Part shown: positions 44,997 to 53,758 of the stretch, piece by piece
Layout: every line of letters begins with the position of its first letter
Position numbering within the stretch: position 1 is the stretch's first letter
DNA from: JADLGL01 sp963732865
Lineage (GTDB): Bacteria > Pseudomonadota > Alphaproteobacteria > Rhizobiales > Kaistiaceae
Direction of reading: 5' to 3'
Assembly: GCA_963732865.1 (NCBI GenBank)
Contig: CAVTBC010000001.1
Coordinates: 434,001 to 498,000 of the forward strand
DNA length: 64,000 nt
Made by a program: the position numbers and the translations under genes
The notes under the pieces: generated by a model
The model's database searches: none
Told to the model about the DNA's origin: nothing
Seen by the model: only the letters and a program-made list of their open reading frames with translations

Positions 44997-45719
44997 CTAG
45001 CGGCGGCCGCGGGAGACGCGCTCGATCTCTTCCCGCACGAGGCGCTCGACGAGTACCGGCAAATTGTCGTCCAGCCAGTGCTTCAGCATCGGCCGCATCA
45101 TGTCTTTGACGAGGTCTTCGAGCGTGCGCGCCTGATTGCTCAGGATCGTGCTGGCGAGTTGATCGAAGGCGGTGTGAACGGCGCGGTCGGCCTGAGGCGA
45201 CAGCAAGCGCGCGGCGGCGCTGTCATAACCGCCTTCTTCCTTCCCCGCGGTCATGGCAGCGGTGATGGCATCGAGATCGGCGGACCCTTTCGCGGGCGCG
45301 GGCGGTGAATCGTCTTCGTCATCCGCAGCTGCCTCCACGGCCGCCTCGGGTTCCTCGGTGAATTGAGGATCGGCATCAAAATCATCCAGCTCTTGCGACC
45401 ACGCCTCGGCAACGGCCTCGTCGGCCTCGGACGCGGCATCAAGTTCGGGCGCCGTGGTCTCCATGCCAGCACTGGCGTTGTCCTCGTCGGCCGGCGGTTC
45501 GGCGACTTCCGTCACCGGTTCCGCGACCTCCGCTTTCGCGGTCCTGACGGTTGCCTTCTTGGCCATGGGCGGCGACTCCGGTTCTTCGGCTGGGCTCGGC
45601 ACGACGGAGAGATGTGGCGGACGCGCGGAAGCCTCACCGGTGTCTTCGGCGATGATCCTCCTGATGGAAGCGAGAATCTCCTCCATCGAAGGGTCGTGGG
45701 CTTCCTCGGGCTGGGCCAT
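44997..45719 (-). CDS. popZ: Polar organising protein PopZ (DUF2497 family)
   Basis: 240 residues. The N-terminal helix EEAHDPSMEEILASIRRIIAED is the conserved PopZ interaction segment. A long acidic, Pro/Ala-rich spacer follows (about 40-145). The C-terminal helices (AARLLSPQADRAVHTAFDQLA, RTLEDLVKDMMRPMLKHWLDDNLP, LVREEIERV) form the oligomerisation region. PopZ builds a pole-anchored scaffold that tethers the chromosome origin. Gene position near valS supports the call. Confidence 0.9.
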   Translation of the reverse strand: MAQPEEAHDPSMEEILASIRRIIAEDTGEASARPPHLSVVPSPAEEPESPPMAKKATVRTAKAEVAEPVTEVAEPPADEDNASAGMETTAPELDAASEADEAVAEAWSQELDDFDADPQFTEEPEAAVEAAADDEDDSPPAPAKGSADLDAITAAMTAGKEEGGYDSAAARLLSPQADRAVHTAFDQLASTILSNQARTLEDLVKDMMRPMLKHWLDDNLPVLVERLVREEIERVSRGRR

Positions 45720-45881
45720 GCTTACTTCTCCTGCTGCCGCGGCACCGCCAAGCGGCGGACACGCCGCGAATCAGTTCACCGACGAAGTGACAGCAGAACC
45801 CCACCGGCCGGCTTTTCAAAGCCCGCGAGCCGGAATTTCTCGATCAATCCAAGTCGCAATTGCGGCAGGCCGGCCGTTCGG

Positions 45882-46553
45882 TCAGAACGTGAAGGTCTTC
45901 GGCCTGGCGAAGCCGGGCAGCGGCGGCACCGGCGCGTTGAAGGCGGCGCGCCGCGAAATGTCGCCATCGGTGCGGCTGAAGATCGTCGCCATGCCCGCGG
46001 GCCCGGTGCCGATCACGGTCACCAGCCTTCCGCCCTCCTTCAATTGACCCAGGAGCGCTGCCGGTACTTCGTCGACCGAGCCGGCCATGAGCACGACATC
46101 GTACGGGCCTTCAGACGGATAGCCCGCCTCCAGCGGTCCGGTGACGACGGCGACATTGACGATGTCGAGGTCGATCAGCGTCTCCGTGGCGGAGGCCGCC
46201 AGTTCAGGGTCGGATTCCAGCGCCACGACCGAATTGGCAAGAAGCGAGAGGAACGCGGCCGAATAGCCGGTGCCACAGCCGACATCGAGCACGATGTCGT
46301 CTGGGCCGATCTCCGCCAGCTGGGTCAGCCGCGCCAGCACCGCCGGCTCGACCAGGTAGCGTGGTCTCACGCCCGGCTTGGCCACCGTCACCGGCAGATC
46401 GGCGTCGCTATAAGCGAGTGACCGCACCGCCCGGGGCACAAACAATTCTCGCGGAATCTCGCCCAGAGCGTTGAGAATTGCACGGTCAGTGACGTCGGCG
46501 GTCCTGATCTGGCGATCGACCATCGTCCGCCGCGCCTCGGCATAGTCCGTCAT
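45882..46553 (-). CDS. Pcm-like SAM methyltransferase (second copy)
   Basis: 223 residues from the ATG at 46553 (MTDYAEARRTMVDRQIRTADVTD). The SAM motif is VLDVGCGTGYSAAFLSLLA. It resembles protein-L-isoaspartate methyltransferase but is diverged from the enzyme at 2108. The classical substrate-binding segment is altered, and this subfamily typically sits with tolC and popZ in Hyphomicrobiales. Here tolC is absent; 162 bp with no gene separate it from popZ. Real substrate uncertain. Confidence 0.87.
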   Translation of the reverse strand: MTDYAEARRTMVDRQIRTADVTDRAILNALGEIPRELFVPRAVRSLAYSDADLPVTVAKPGVRPRYLVEPAVLARLTQLAEIGPDDIVLDVGCGTGYSAAFLSLLANSVVALESDPELAASATETLIDLDIVNVAVVTGPLEAGYPSEGPYDVVLMAGSVDEVPAALLGQLKEGGRLVTVIGTGPAGMATIFSRTDGDISRRAAFNAPVPPLPGFARPKTFTF

Positions 46554-46641
46554 GTGCAACCCCTTGCAGCCTGTCGGGCCGCATGGATTAGCCTTTCATG
46601 GCCGGTGCTGACAAGCATCACGGCCGAGTTGCCTTGCGGGC

Positions 46642-46670
46642 TTGTCCCGCCGCCTGTGGCTCTGTACACC
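46642..46670 (+). promoter_or_regulatory. Candidate promoter for tRNA-Cys
   Basis: TTGTCC (46642-46647), a 17-nt spacer and TACACC (46665-46670), ending 12 bp before the tRNA. Spacing is ideal; the -10 is weak. The position supports it more than the sequence. Confidence 0.35.
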
Positions 46671-46682
46671 CCGCTTCCGGAT

Positions 46683-46756
46683 GGCCTCGTGGCGGAGTGG
46701 TCACGCAGAGGACTGCAAATCCTTGCACCCCGGTTCGATTCCGGGCGAGGCCTCCA
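46683..46756 (+). tRNA. tRNA-Cys (GCA)
   Basis: A 74-nt cloverleaf with encoded CCA. Acceptor stem GGCCTCG (46683-46689) pairs with CGAGGCC (46746-46752), with T as discriminator. The anticodon arm GAGGA-CTGCAAA-TCCTT has anticodon GCA at 46715-46717. The T-arm contains GGTTCGATTCC. It stands alone and marks the boundary between the conserved valS-popZ-pcm block and a more accessory region to the right. Confidence 0.96.
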
Positions 46757-46969
46757 ACAACTTGCAGCCCGTTGCAGCAAGTAGGGGCCGGCCGGAGGGA
46801 GCGTACTCCTTACCTCGCAAAGCTATCTGCGATCCTGGCGCGCCTTGGCCAGGAGGTGGACGAAAACCAACGCCCATTCTCAACCATCGCTGAGCTCAAG
46901 ACATTTCGCGCTTACGACGACTGGAAGCGTCCTGGCATCAACGCCCGACCGCCTCAAACCTGTCGTCGA

Positions 46970-47662
46970 TCAGGGCGCCAGCCCGGCGAGGATTGAGTCC
47001 GCCCGGTCGAAATCCACGATCGGCACCCTCCCCTTTCCCTCCTTCCAGTGACCTTCCTCGCGGTGGTAGCTGAGGTCCCGCGATTCGCGAAAAAACGGTT
47101 CGGACGTATTGCGGTTCACGAACCGCACGCCTGCCCGGTCCCGGTCCGAGAGTTCGTCGAACCAGATGCGATGCAAGAACCGCGGCCCGGTCACATAGGA
47201 GATGTTCAGCCCGATCGGGTTCCGTACATTGGCCAGCATCGCCTGCCACGCCCTTGCCATGAAGGGGTGGCCTGGCTCGATAGCGATGAAGTCGTTGACC
47301 AGGCGAACCTCGTCGGTCCTCACTTCGTCGTTCCTGACAACATACATGAGGGTGCTCGCGCCCGAGACGAAGTCGTCTACCGGCTGCAGGCATTTGATGT
47401 CGGCGTCGGCATAGATGCCTCCGAAGGTCAGGAGGACGGATGCCCGCAACAAGTCCGACCGCATCGCGGGGTGAATGCATGCGTGGAAGCAGCGAGCGGC
47501 GTCGACTCCGAACTCACGCGCGATGAACGCGCCGGTATTGGCGTCGTCCCATCGTCGGTATTGCCAATCGCAATGGCGATCCCGCCAAGACCGCATCCGC
47601 TTGAGGACGTCCCGCGGCGGTTCTGGGCGGTCCCAATATTGGTGGATTATCCTGGGTAGCAT
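46970..47662 (-). CDS. GT32-like glycosyltransferase (DXD sugar-transferase)
   Basis: 230 residues from the ATG at 47662 (MLPRIIHQYWDRPEPPRDVL). Typical OCH1/capsular Gly_transf_sug features are HQYWDR at the start, the helix RSDLLRASVLLTFGGIYADADI with its DAD (DXD) metal/sugar-nucleotide site, and TGPRFLHRIWFDEL. No membrane span. It probably adds a sugar to a surface glycan or lipid; acceptor unknown. The gene lies downstream of tRNA-Cys on the opposite strand with no glycan cluster around it. Confidence 0.83.
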   Translation of the reverse strand: MLPRIIHQYWDRPEPPRDVLKRMRSWRDRHCDWQYRRWDDANTGAFIAREFGVDAARCFHACIHPAMRSDLLRASVLLTFGGIYADADIKCLQPVDDFVSGASTLMYVVRNDEVRTDEVRLVNDFIAIEPGHPFMARAWQAMLANVRNPIGLNISYVTGPRFLHRIWFDELSDRDRAGVRFVNRNTSEPFFRESRDLSYHREEGHWKEGKGRVPIVDFDRADSILAGLAP

Positions 47663-47856
47663 TCGACCCGCGTTTCGATTGCTGCCGTCCCTGCGCCCGG
47701 CGGATTGAGAATGCCCTTCCTGGCTCGGCCAGGGCAATGGCTAGAACGCGGCTGACGCGGCGATGCCGCCATCCGTCACGCCCCATTCAGCAGATCTTGC
47801 GTCAGTCGCGCGCCGGCCTCTGGGCCGCGGCAGGCGCAATGCGTTGGGCCAATGGA

Positions 47857-48378
47857 TTACGGCGTAACAACTACAGTCGTGCCGACCGCCACCCTGCCAA
47901 ACAGATCGATGATGTCATCATTGAACATGCGGATGCAGCCGTGTGACACAAATCCGCCTATCAACTCCGGCGCATTCGTTCCGTGAATGGCGAACGCGCC
48001 GCCGGCAAGCGTCATCGCCGCCGCTCCCATTGGATTGGCCGGCGACCCGGCCGGTATCACGGCCGGCAGGTTAGGCTGCTCTAGCCGAATTTCGGGCGGA
48101 GGCGCCCAGTTCGGGCGAACGTATTTTCCGTCGATATAAGTAGTCCCCGCCCATTGCCATCCAGTTCGGCCAACGCCGACTGTGTAGCTCAGGGACAGGT
48201 CGGCGCTGAGAACCAGATATAGTCGCCGTTCCTGCGTATGAACCACAATGGTGCCAGGGGGATAGCCACCGTCGTAAGAGACGAGCGATCCGGCGGCGGC
48301 CGACACCTGAGCAAACGAAAGCAGCGCGATTGTAGTTGCTACGATCCTTGCGGCGCTCCAGAGAATTTTTCTACGCAT
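47857..48378 (-). CDS. L,D-transpeptidase (YkuD domain)
   Basis: 173 residues with a signal peptide ending near SFAQVSAAAG. The YkuD catalytic signature is present: AFAIHGTNAPELIG followed by FVSHGCIRMFNDDIIDLF, with Cys as nucleophile. VVHTQERRLYLVLS opens the domain. Forms 3-3 peptidoglycan crosslinks or anchors outer-membrane proteins, as known for the family. Short and single-domain, typical of rhizobial paralogues. It is divergent from the ice-binding autotransporter. Confidence 0.9.
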   Translation of the reverse strand: MRRKILWSAARIVATTIALLSFAQVSAAAGSLVSYDGGYPPGTIVVHTQERRLYLVLSADLSLSYTVGVGRTGWQWAGTTYIDGKYVRPNWAPPPEIRLEQPNLPAVIPAGSPANPMGAAAMTLAGGAFAIHGTNAPELIGGFVSHGCIRMFNDDIIDLFGRVAVGTTVVVTP

Positions 48379-48648
48379 GCGCAGATGTAGTAAGGTGAAC
48401 TGATTATCAGCATCCAGTTCGATTGGTTACCATTTGATATTGTAAAGTTATTTTGAATAATCGAGCATAACATTTATTCTGGCCGAACCGCCGCCCGGAT
48501 GTGTGCTGTTTTGCACAGTCAACCGGGCCGAGTGCGCTGATCTTCATTGCAACGCCGCGAATCACCCGAACCGGACCCTTCGGCGGCAGGTTTAGTTGCA
48601 TCGTCTGCGGACCCTCGTGACACGCTATCGGCGTGAAAGGCGGACCTT
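48379..48648. promoter_or_regulatory. AT-rich divergent regulatory region upstream of the autotransporter gene
   Basis: 270 bp, clearly more AT-rich than the surroundings, especially 48390-48480. A weak rightward promoter candidate is TTGATA (48434-48439) followed by ATAATC about 17 nt later. TTGAT is also an FNR/FixK half-site, but the second half is not conserved. The base composition suggests either a transferred segment or a strongly regulated promoter. Confidence 0.35.
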
Positions 48649-50604
48649 ATGAAATCCATGCTGCCGCGCACGGCCTTGTCAGCGGTCAGTACGCTTGCAC
48701 TCATGTGTTCAATGACCGGAGCCGGGGCGGAGGAGGTGCCGGTCGGCACGGCCGACGGGTACGCTATTCTGGCCGGAACCACCATCACCAACACCGGCGC
48801 CACCGTCATCACCGGCAATGTCGGTCTCAACCCCGGAACGGCCATCACCGGCTTCACCTTTTCCGGCCCTCCCGGCCCGGGCTTGGTGATCGGGGAGGTG
48901 CATGCGGCGGACGCCGTCGCCATCCAGGCCAAGTCGGATCTGGTGATCGCCTATCAGTATCTGGCGGGCCTACCGGCGACCATCGACCTGACCGGTCAGG
49001 ATCTTGGCGGCTTGGTGCTGAACGCGGGGGTGTACCATTTCAACTCCTCGGCCGGTCTGACCGGAACGTTGACCTTGGACGCGCAGGGCAATCCGAATGC
49101 CGTCTTCGTCATCGATATCGGGAGCACGCTGACCACCGCCAGCGGCGCCAATGTGGTGCTGGTCAATGGGGCGCAGGCCGGCAACGTCTTCTTCCGCGTC
49201 GGCAGCTCCGCGACCCTTGGCACCAATACGACCTTCAACGGGACCATTGTCGCACTCACCAGCATCACGCTCACCACGGGCGCTGACATCACATGCGGCG
49301 CCGCCTGGGCGCGCAATGGCGCGGTGACACTGGACACCAATACGATCACGGTCTGTCCGCTCATCACTGCGACAATCAGCGATGTGCTGGGACCGGATCT
49401 CACTGAGAACCAGACCGAGGTCGCCGACGCGATCGATGCCATCATCGAGGGCGGAACGCTGCCGATTGAGTTCCAGGTATTGCTCGCCTTCCTCACGCCC
49501 GAGCAACTGGCGTTTGTCGCAACGCAGTTGACCGGCGAGGCCGGGACCACGGTCGCTCCCGCGGGCATGGCCGCGATGGATCGCTTCCTCGGCCTGGTCA
49601 TGAACCCCTATCGCTACGACCGCGGCTCTTCGCCAACGCCGCTGACGCAGCCTGCGCCGAACGACAACACCGTTACGACGATGGGATATGCGGCGGTCCC
49701 CGGAACGCCGGCGGCAATTGCTGCGGTCGAACAGATGGACCGCACGGCCCCCGATCCGCGCGGCCTCTACATCTGGGCAGAGGGTTATGGCGGGATCACC
49801 AATGCCGGGGGCAGTCCCTCGGCCGGATCGCATGACCGCTTCGCCCAGACCTATGGCTTCGCGATCGGCATCGACGATGTGCTTTCGCCCAATGCCACGG
49901 TCGGGTTGGCCATCGGTCTTGGCGCCACCGGCTTCCATCTGTCAGACGACCTCGGTGGCGGCCAGAGCCGCACATTGCAGGCGGCGGCGCATACCCGGCT
50001 GGAATTCGGCCAGGCCTATCTGGCGGCCGGGATCGCCTATGCTTGGCACGCGGTGACCACCGACCGCACCATCACCGGTATCGGCACCACCCGACTGATC
50101 GGGCAGTACTCGGCCCACAATGTCGGCGGTCAGATCGAGGCCGGTTACCGGCTCGGCGGCGACCGTGCGTCGGTCACTCCCTATGCGGCCGTGGGCGTCC
50201 AGGCGTTTTTCACCCCGACCTATACCGAGACGGCCGTCAGCGGCGCTCAGGCGTTCGCGCTAACCTATGATGCACGCACGACGATCGCGGTCCGGACAGA
50301 ACTTGGCGCCCGAACGGAACGCACCTTCAGCATGGCCGGCGGCACTGATCTTACCCTTCGCGGTGGCCTGGCCTGGGTTCATGAAGCTTGGTCGAACACC
50401 GCGATGACGGCCGCGTTCGCGACCATACCCGGATCGACTTTCACTGTGGAAGGCGCGGCCCCTCCGGCCAACGCCCTGCTCTATTCGGTCGGCGCCTCGA
50501 TCAACTTCGCCGGAGGCTTCGCCATCGGCGCCTCGTTTGATGGCGAGCTCGCACGCGGTGCCCGTTCCTACGCCGTGACGGCGCGGATGAGCTTCTCCTG
50601 GTAG
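48649..50604 (+). CDS. Autotransporter with an ice-binding-like (DUF3494) passenger
   Basis: 651 residues. A signal peptide (cleavage near GAGA-EE, residue 27) precedes a DUF3494 ice-binding-protein domain at about residues 36-237: YAILAGTTITNTGATVITGN, HAADAVAIQAKSDL, LTGQDLGGLVLNAGVYHFNS, AVFVIDIGSTLTTASGANVV and ARNGAVTLDTNTITVC. A helical linker (ELTENQ-type, about 245-350) contains LTPEQLAFVATQLTGEAGTTVAPAG, as in other autotransporters. The C-terminal beta-barrel (about 370-651) ends in FSW, the aromatic terminus recognised by BAM. So the ice-binding fold is predicted to be displayed at the cell surface. Divergent from an L,D-transpeptidase, convergent with a Crp/Fnr gene. The true ligand could be ice or another surface. 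Confidence 0.9.
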   Translation: MKSMLPRTALSAVSTLALMCSMTGAGAEEVPVGTADGYAILAGTTITNTGATVITGNVGLNPGTAITGFTFSGPPGPGLVIGEVHAADAVAIQAKSDLVIAYQYLAGLPATIDLTGQDLGGLVLNAGVYHFNSSAGLTGTLTLDAQGNPNAVFVIDIGSTLTTASGANVVLVNGAQAGNVFFRVGSSATLGTNTTFNGTIVALTSITLTTGADITCGAAWARNGAVTLDTNTITVCPLITATISDVLGPDLTENQTEVADAIDAIIEGGTLPIEFQVLLAFLTPEQLAFVATQLTGEAGTTVAPAGMAAMDRFLGLVMNPYRYDRGSSPTPLTQPAPNDNTVTTMGYAAVPGTPAAIAAVEQMDRTAPDPRGLYIWAEGYGGITNAGGSPSAGSHDRFAQTYGFAIGIDDVLSPNATVGLAIGLGATGFHLSDDLGGGQSRTLQAAAHTRLEFGQAYLAAGIAYAWHAVTTDRTITGIGTTRLIGQYSAHNVGGQIEAGYRLGGDRASVTPYAAVGVQAFFTPTYTETAVSGAQAFALTYDARTTIAVRTELGARTERTFSMAGGTDLTLRGGLAWVHEAWSNTAMTAAFATIPGSTFTVEGAAPPANALLYSVGASINFAGGFAIGASFDGELARGARSYAVTARMSFSW

Positions 50605-50675
50605 GATCTCGGCATTGAAAGAAGCGCCAGACGCGGGTCAGGCAAGGAGGCCGCCACGCGTGCGCGATGGCGAAG

Positions 50676-51359
50676 CTACTCTTGGTCCATCCTGAGCAGC
50701 GGCGCTTCATGGAGAACCAAGTTCAACAAGGAACGGTGGACCTCAATCTTGCCGTTGTAATTAATCAGACCGAGCCGACGAAATTTGTTCATGAAGAAGT
50801 TGATGCGCGATCGCGTCGTGCCGACCAACTCTGCCAACGTCTCCTGGCTGATCTTCGCCAAGACCGGTTCCGGCTCGCTTTCTTTGCCGTAATTTGCAAG
50901 AAGCAGGAGCGCCCGTGCCAAGCGTTTCTCACTCGAGTTGAACAACTGATCGACTAAGTCGGCCTGAATGTGACCGCTGCGCGCCAAAAGATATCCAATA
51001 AAAAACTCAGCAAAAATCGGCTCGGTGTGAATTATCCTTTTAAACTCTGCCTTGTTTACTTGCACCACCGAACAGTCCGTCAAGGCCGTTGCGGTTGACA
51101 ACCGCAGCGTTTCGCCGTCTGCGCATCTCTCTCCAAAGAAGTCTTCGGTGCCAAGAATAGCGACCACTGCATCCTTGCCGCTTTCGGAAGTCACGGTAAG
51201 CTTGACCTGCCCGGCCAAAACAAAAAATACTGTTACCGCCTGATCGCCCTGATGATAGACGACTGCATTTCTGTCATATTTTGCTACCGTTCTTCCGACG
51301 GTCCCTTCCAAGAGAAAGTCCCGTATACTAAACGGCGGTGTTCTACTTTTTTGCACCAT
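50676..51359 (-). CDS. Crp/Fnr family transcriptional regulator (copy 1)
   Basis: 227 residues. An N-terminal cyclic-nucleotide-binding-like fold (about 20-140) contains VYHQGDQAVTVFFVLAGQVKLTV and GTEDFFGERC. The C-terminal winged helix contains ISQETLAELVGTTRSRINFFMNKFRRLG. No cysteine set like FNR, so not an obvious Fe-S sensor. Paralogous to the protein at 56395-57093, with a near-identical HTH. A palindrome TCAATATTGA (51523-51532) lies upstream and might be bound by it or its neighbour. Confidence 0.9.
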   Translation of the reverse strand: MVQKSRTPPFSIRDFLLEGTVGRTVAKYDRNAVVYHQGDQAVTVFFVLAGQVKLTVTSESGKDAVVAILGTEDFFGERCADGETLRLSTATALTDCSVVQVNKAEFKRIIHTEPIFAEFFIGYLLARSGHIQADLVDQLFNSSEKRLARALLLLANYGKESEPEPVLAKISQETLAELVGTTRSRINFFMNKFRRLGLINYNGKIEVHRSLLNLVLHEAPLLRMDQE

Positions 51360-51574
51360 GGCGTTAGCCTCGCCTTAGTATCCGCATCAATCGCCAGTGA
51401 CTGCATTGCACGTTTAGGCGCCCGCCTCGGGCGCACTACATGGCGGCCACTTCTTTGAATGAACGGTCCATCTCCGCTAGTGACAAATTTAACCATGCGA
51501 ACTCGATTCAAATCAAGATTGTTCAATATTGACCACTCCACCGGAGCGTTCAATTGCATTGATTGTGCACCTTC

Positions 51575-53758
51575 ATGTTCCACACGCAGGCTCTTACCTT
51601 GACCGGCCATCGTCACGCCCAAGCCCGTGAAATTCTTTTCATCGGTCCCGCTCGCGCTGATTTCGATGCCATCGCGCTTCGCCTGTCGCGGGAGAGGCCG
51701 ACCGTTGCCCATACGCATTGGGAGTATACGCTCCCGGCGGCGCTGCTGGCCATCGGGAAGAAGCGCTTCGACGCAATCCTTCTGGATGTGTCCCCGCCGG
51801 ATGGGCGGGGGCTCGACATCCTTGAGGCCGTTCAGGCGGCGGCGCCGAGCGCCCCCATCCTGGTCATCGCTGACGCGGAATCCGAATCCGTGGCGAAAGC
51901 TGCGCTCAAGGGCGGTGCCTGCGACTACCTGATCAAAGGACGGCTTGAGACGCGCCCCCTGGCGCACGCACTGGAGCAAATCATCGAGCGAAAATCGATG
52001 GATGAAACATTGTTCGCTGAAAAGGAGCGGGCCGAAGTTACTCTGAACTCGATCGGCGATGCGGTGTTGTGCACCGACAATACGGGGCGCGTCACCTATC
52101 TCAATCTGGTCGCCGAAAGGATGACCGGCTGGTCGCGCGAAGACGCGGCTGGCCACCTGGCCAGCGAAATATTCCACGTCATCGACGGTGAAACGCGAGA
52201 GCGAATTCGCGACCCCCTTGAACTCGCCATCCGCGACAATGAGCCGATGGGACTGGCGGCCCAATCCATCCTGATCCGCGCCGACGGTTTCGAGTCGGCG
52301 ATCGAGGATTCAGTCGCCCCCATTCACGACCGCAGCGGAAAGGTGACGGGCGCGGTTGTGGTCTTCCACGACGTGAGCGAAGCGCGCGCCGTGGCGCTGA
52401 AAATGTCTCACTTGGCTCAGTACGACTATCTCACGGATCTGCCCAATCGGATGCTGTTCGGCGATCGTGTCTCGCAAGCAATTGCTCTCGCCCGACGTCA
52501 TCAACGGCAGCTCGCCGTCCTGTTCCTCGACTGCGACAACTTCAAGCGGATCAACGACACCCTCGGCCACAACGTCGGTGATTTCTTGCTGCAGTCGGTC
52601 GCCAAGCGGCTCGTGTCGGCGGTACGCAGCTCGGACACGGTCAGCCGCGTGGGCGGCGACGAGTTCGTCATCCTTCTGTCGGAATTGGAGAGCGTCAAAG
52701 ACGCCGCGCTATGCGCCCGAAAGGTTCTGCGCGCGCTCGCCACGCCGCACCGCATTGGGCAGAACCAACTGCAGTTGACGGCGAGCATTGGCCTCGCTGT
52801 CTATCCGACCGACGCCCGCAATCCCGAAGCGCTGGTTAAGTGTGCCGACTTGGCCCTCTACGACGCCAAGGCAAGAGGCGGCAACAATTGTCGGTCATAC
52901 CGCCCGAGTTTGACGGCCCGCGCGACCAGGCGGCAATCGGTCGAGGGCAGCCTTCTGGGTGCCTTGGAGCGGGAAGAGTTCTGTCTCTATTACCAACCAC
53001 GGGTGAGCCTTGAGACAGGAGCGATCGGCGGCGTCGAAGCGCTCATTCGTTGGAAACATCCCGAGCGCGGCCTCATCCCTCCGGAGGAGTTCGTGCCGAT
53101 CGCCGAGGAATCCGGATTGATCGTCCCGATCGGGCGATGGGTCTTGCAGGAGGCGTGTCGGCAGGCAATGAAATGGCGTGCCAGCGGGGCGGGAATCGTA
53201 CCGGTCGCGGTCAATGTCTCGGCCGTCGAACTCCGCAGCACCGGCTTCTTGGAAGGCGTCACCAAACTCTTCGCCAAATATCCCATCGGAACACTCGAGA
53301 TGGAGTTGACCGAGAGTGTCCTTCTCGAAGACACAGAGGTCGTCGGCGCATCGTTTCGGACCCTGACCGATCTCGGCGTTGTGCTGACGCTCGATGACTT
53401 CGGGACTGGGTTTTCGAGTTTGAGCTACCTGAGGCGCTTTCCGTTCAGCGGCTTGAAGATCGACCGTTCCTTCGTGCAGCAAATTGCAAGTGACGCGTCC
53501 GACAGGGCGCTGGTCGCGGCGGTGATCAGCATGGGCAAAAGCCTTGGCAAGGCGGTGGTCGCCGAGGGCATCGAGACTGAGAGTCAGCTCAAGGTCCTCC
53601 GCGAACTGGGCTGCGACGAGGGCCAGGGATACTATTTTTGCCGGCCACTTCCGGCCGACGATTTGGCGACCTATCTCGTCGCTGCCCGACGCCGGCAATT
53701 GCAGGACGAGGGAATTGACTCCGCTCCTCGCGCGCGCGCCGCCAACGCCAATGCGTGA
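51575..53758 (+). CDS. REC-PAS-GGDEF-EAL cyclic-di-GMP enzyme
   Basis: 727 residues from the ATG at 51575; a TTG four codons earlier is possible. The receiver domain (about 18-135) has phospho-acceptor Asp71 in AILLDVSPPDGRG. A PAS domain (about 150-270) follows. The GGDEF domain has an intact GGDEF (about 360-364) and an upstream RSSD that fits the allosteric I-site. The EAL domain has VEALIRWKHP, LDDFGTGFSS, KIDRSFV and AEGIETESQ, all intact. Both synthesis and degradation look possible. No histidine kinase lies nearby. It overlaps the next gene by 8 bp. Confidence 0.92.
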   Translation: MFHTQALTLTGHRHAQAREILFIGPARADFDAIALRLSRERPTVAHTHWEYTLPAALLAIGKKRFDAILLDVSPPDGRGLDILEAVQAAAPSAPILVIADAESESVAKAALKGGACDYLIKGRLETRPLAHALEQIIERKSMDETLFAEKERAEVTLNSIGDAVLCTDNTGRVTYLNLVAERMTGWSREDAAGHLASEIFHVIDGETRERIRDPLELAIRDNEPMGLAAQSILIRADGFESAIEDSVAPIHDRSGKVTGAVVVFHDVSEARAVALKMSHLAQYDYLTDLPNRMLFGDRVSQAIALARRHQRQLAVLFLDCDNFKRINDTLGHNVGDFLLQSVAKRLVSAVRSSDTVSRVGGDEFVILLSELESVKDAALCARKVLRALATPHRIGQNQLQLTASIGLAVYPTDARNPEALVKCADLALYDAKARGGNNCRSYRPSLTARATRRQSVEGSLLGALEREEFCLYYQPRVSLETGAIGGVEALIRWKHPERGLIPPEEFVPIAEESGLIVPIGRWVLQEACRQAMKWRASGAGIVPVAVNVSAVELRSTGFLEGVTKLFAKYPIGTLEMELTESVLLEDTEVVGASFRTLTDLGVVLTLDDFGTGFSSLSYLRRFPFSGLKIDRSFVQQIASDASDRALVAAVISMGKSLGKAVVAEGIETESQLKVLRELGCDEGQGYYFCRPLPADDLATYLVAARRRQLQDEGIDSAPRARAANANA

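Noticed and set aside
46683..46756. tRNA-Cys as an integration site with a duplicated 3' end
   Set aside because: I found no second copy of the T-arm and acceptor sequence in the window, and no integrase gene.
47719..47733. CCTGGC-TCG-GCCAGG hairpin between the glycosyltransferase and L,D-transpeptidase genes
   Set aside because: Short stem with no T-run on either strand; could be chance in GC-rich DNA, so not called a terminator.
51284..52264. Minus-strand frame of 326 codons opposite the c-di-GMP enzyme
   Set aside because: It overlaps the start of the Crp/Fnr gene and the receiver/PAS coding region on the other strand, and contains no recognisable domain.
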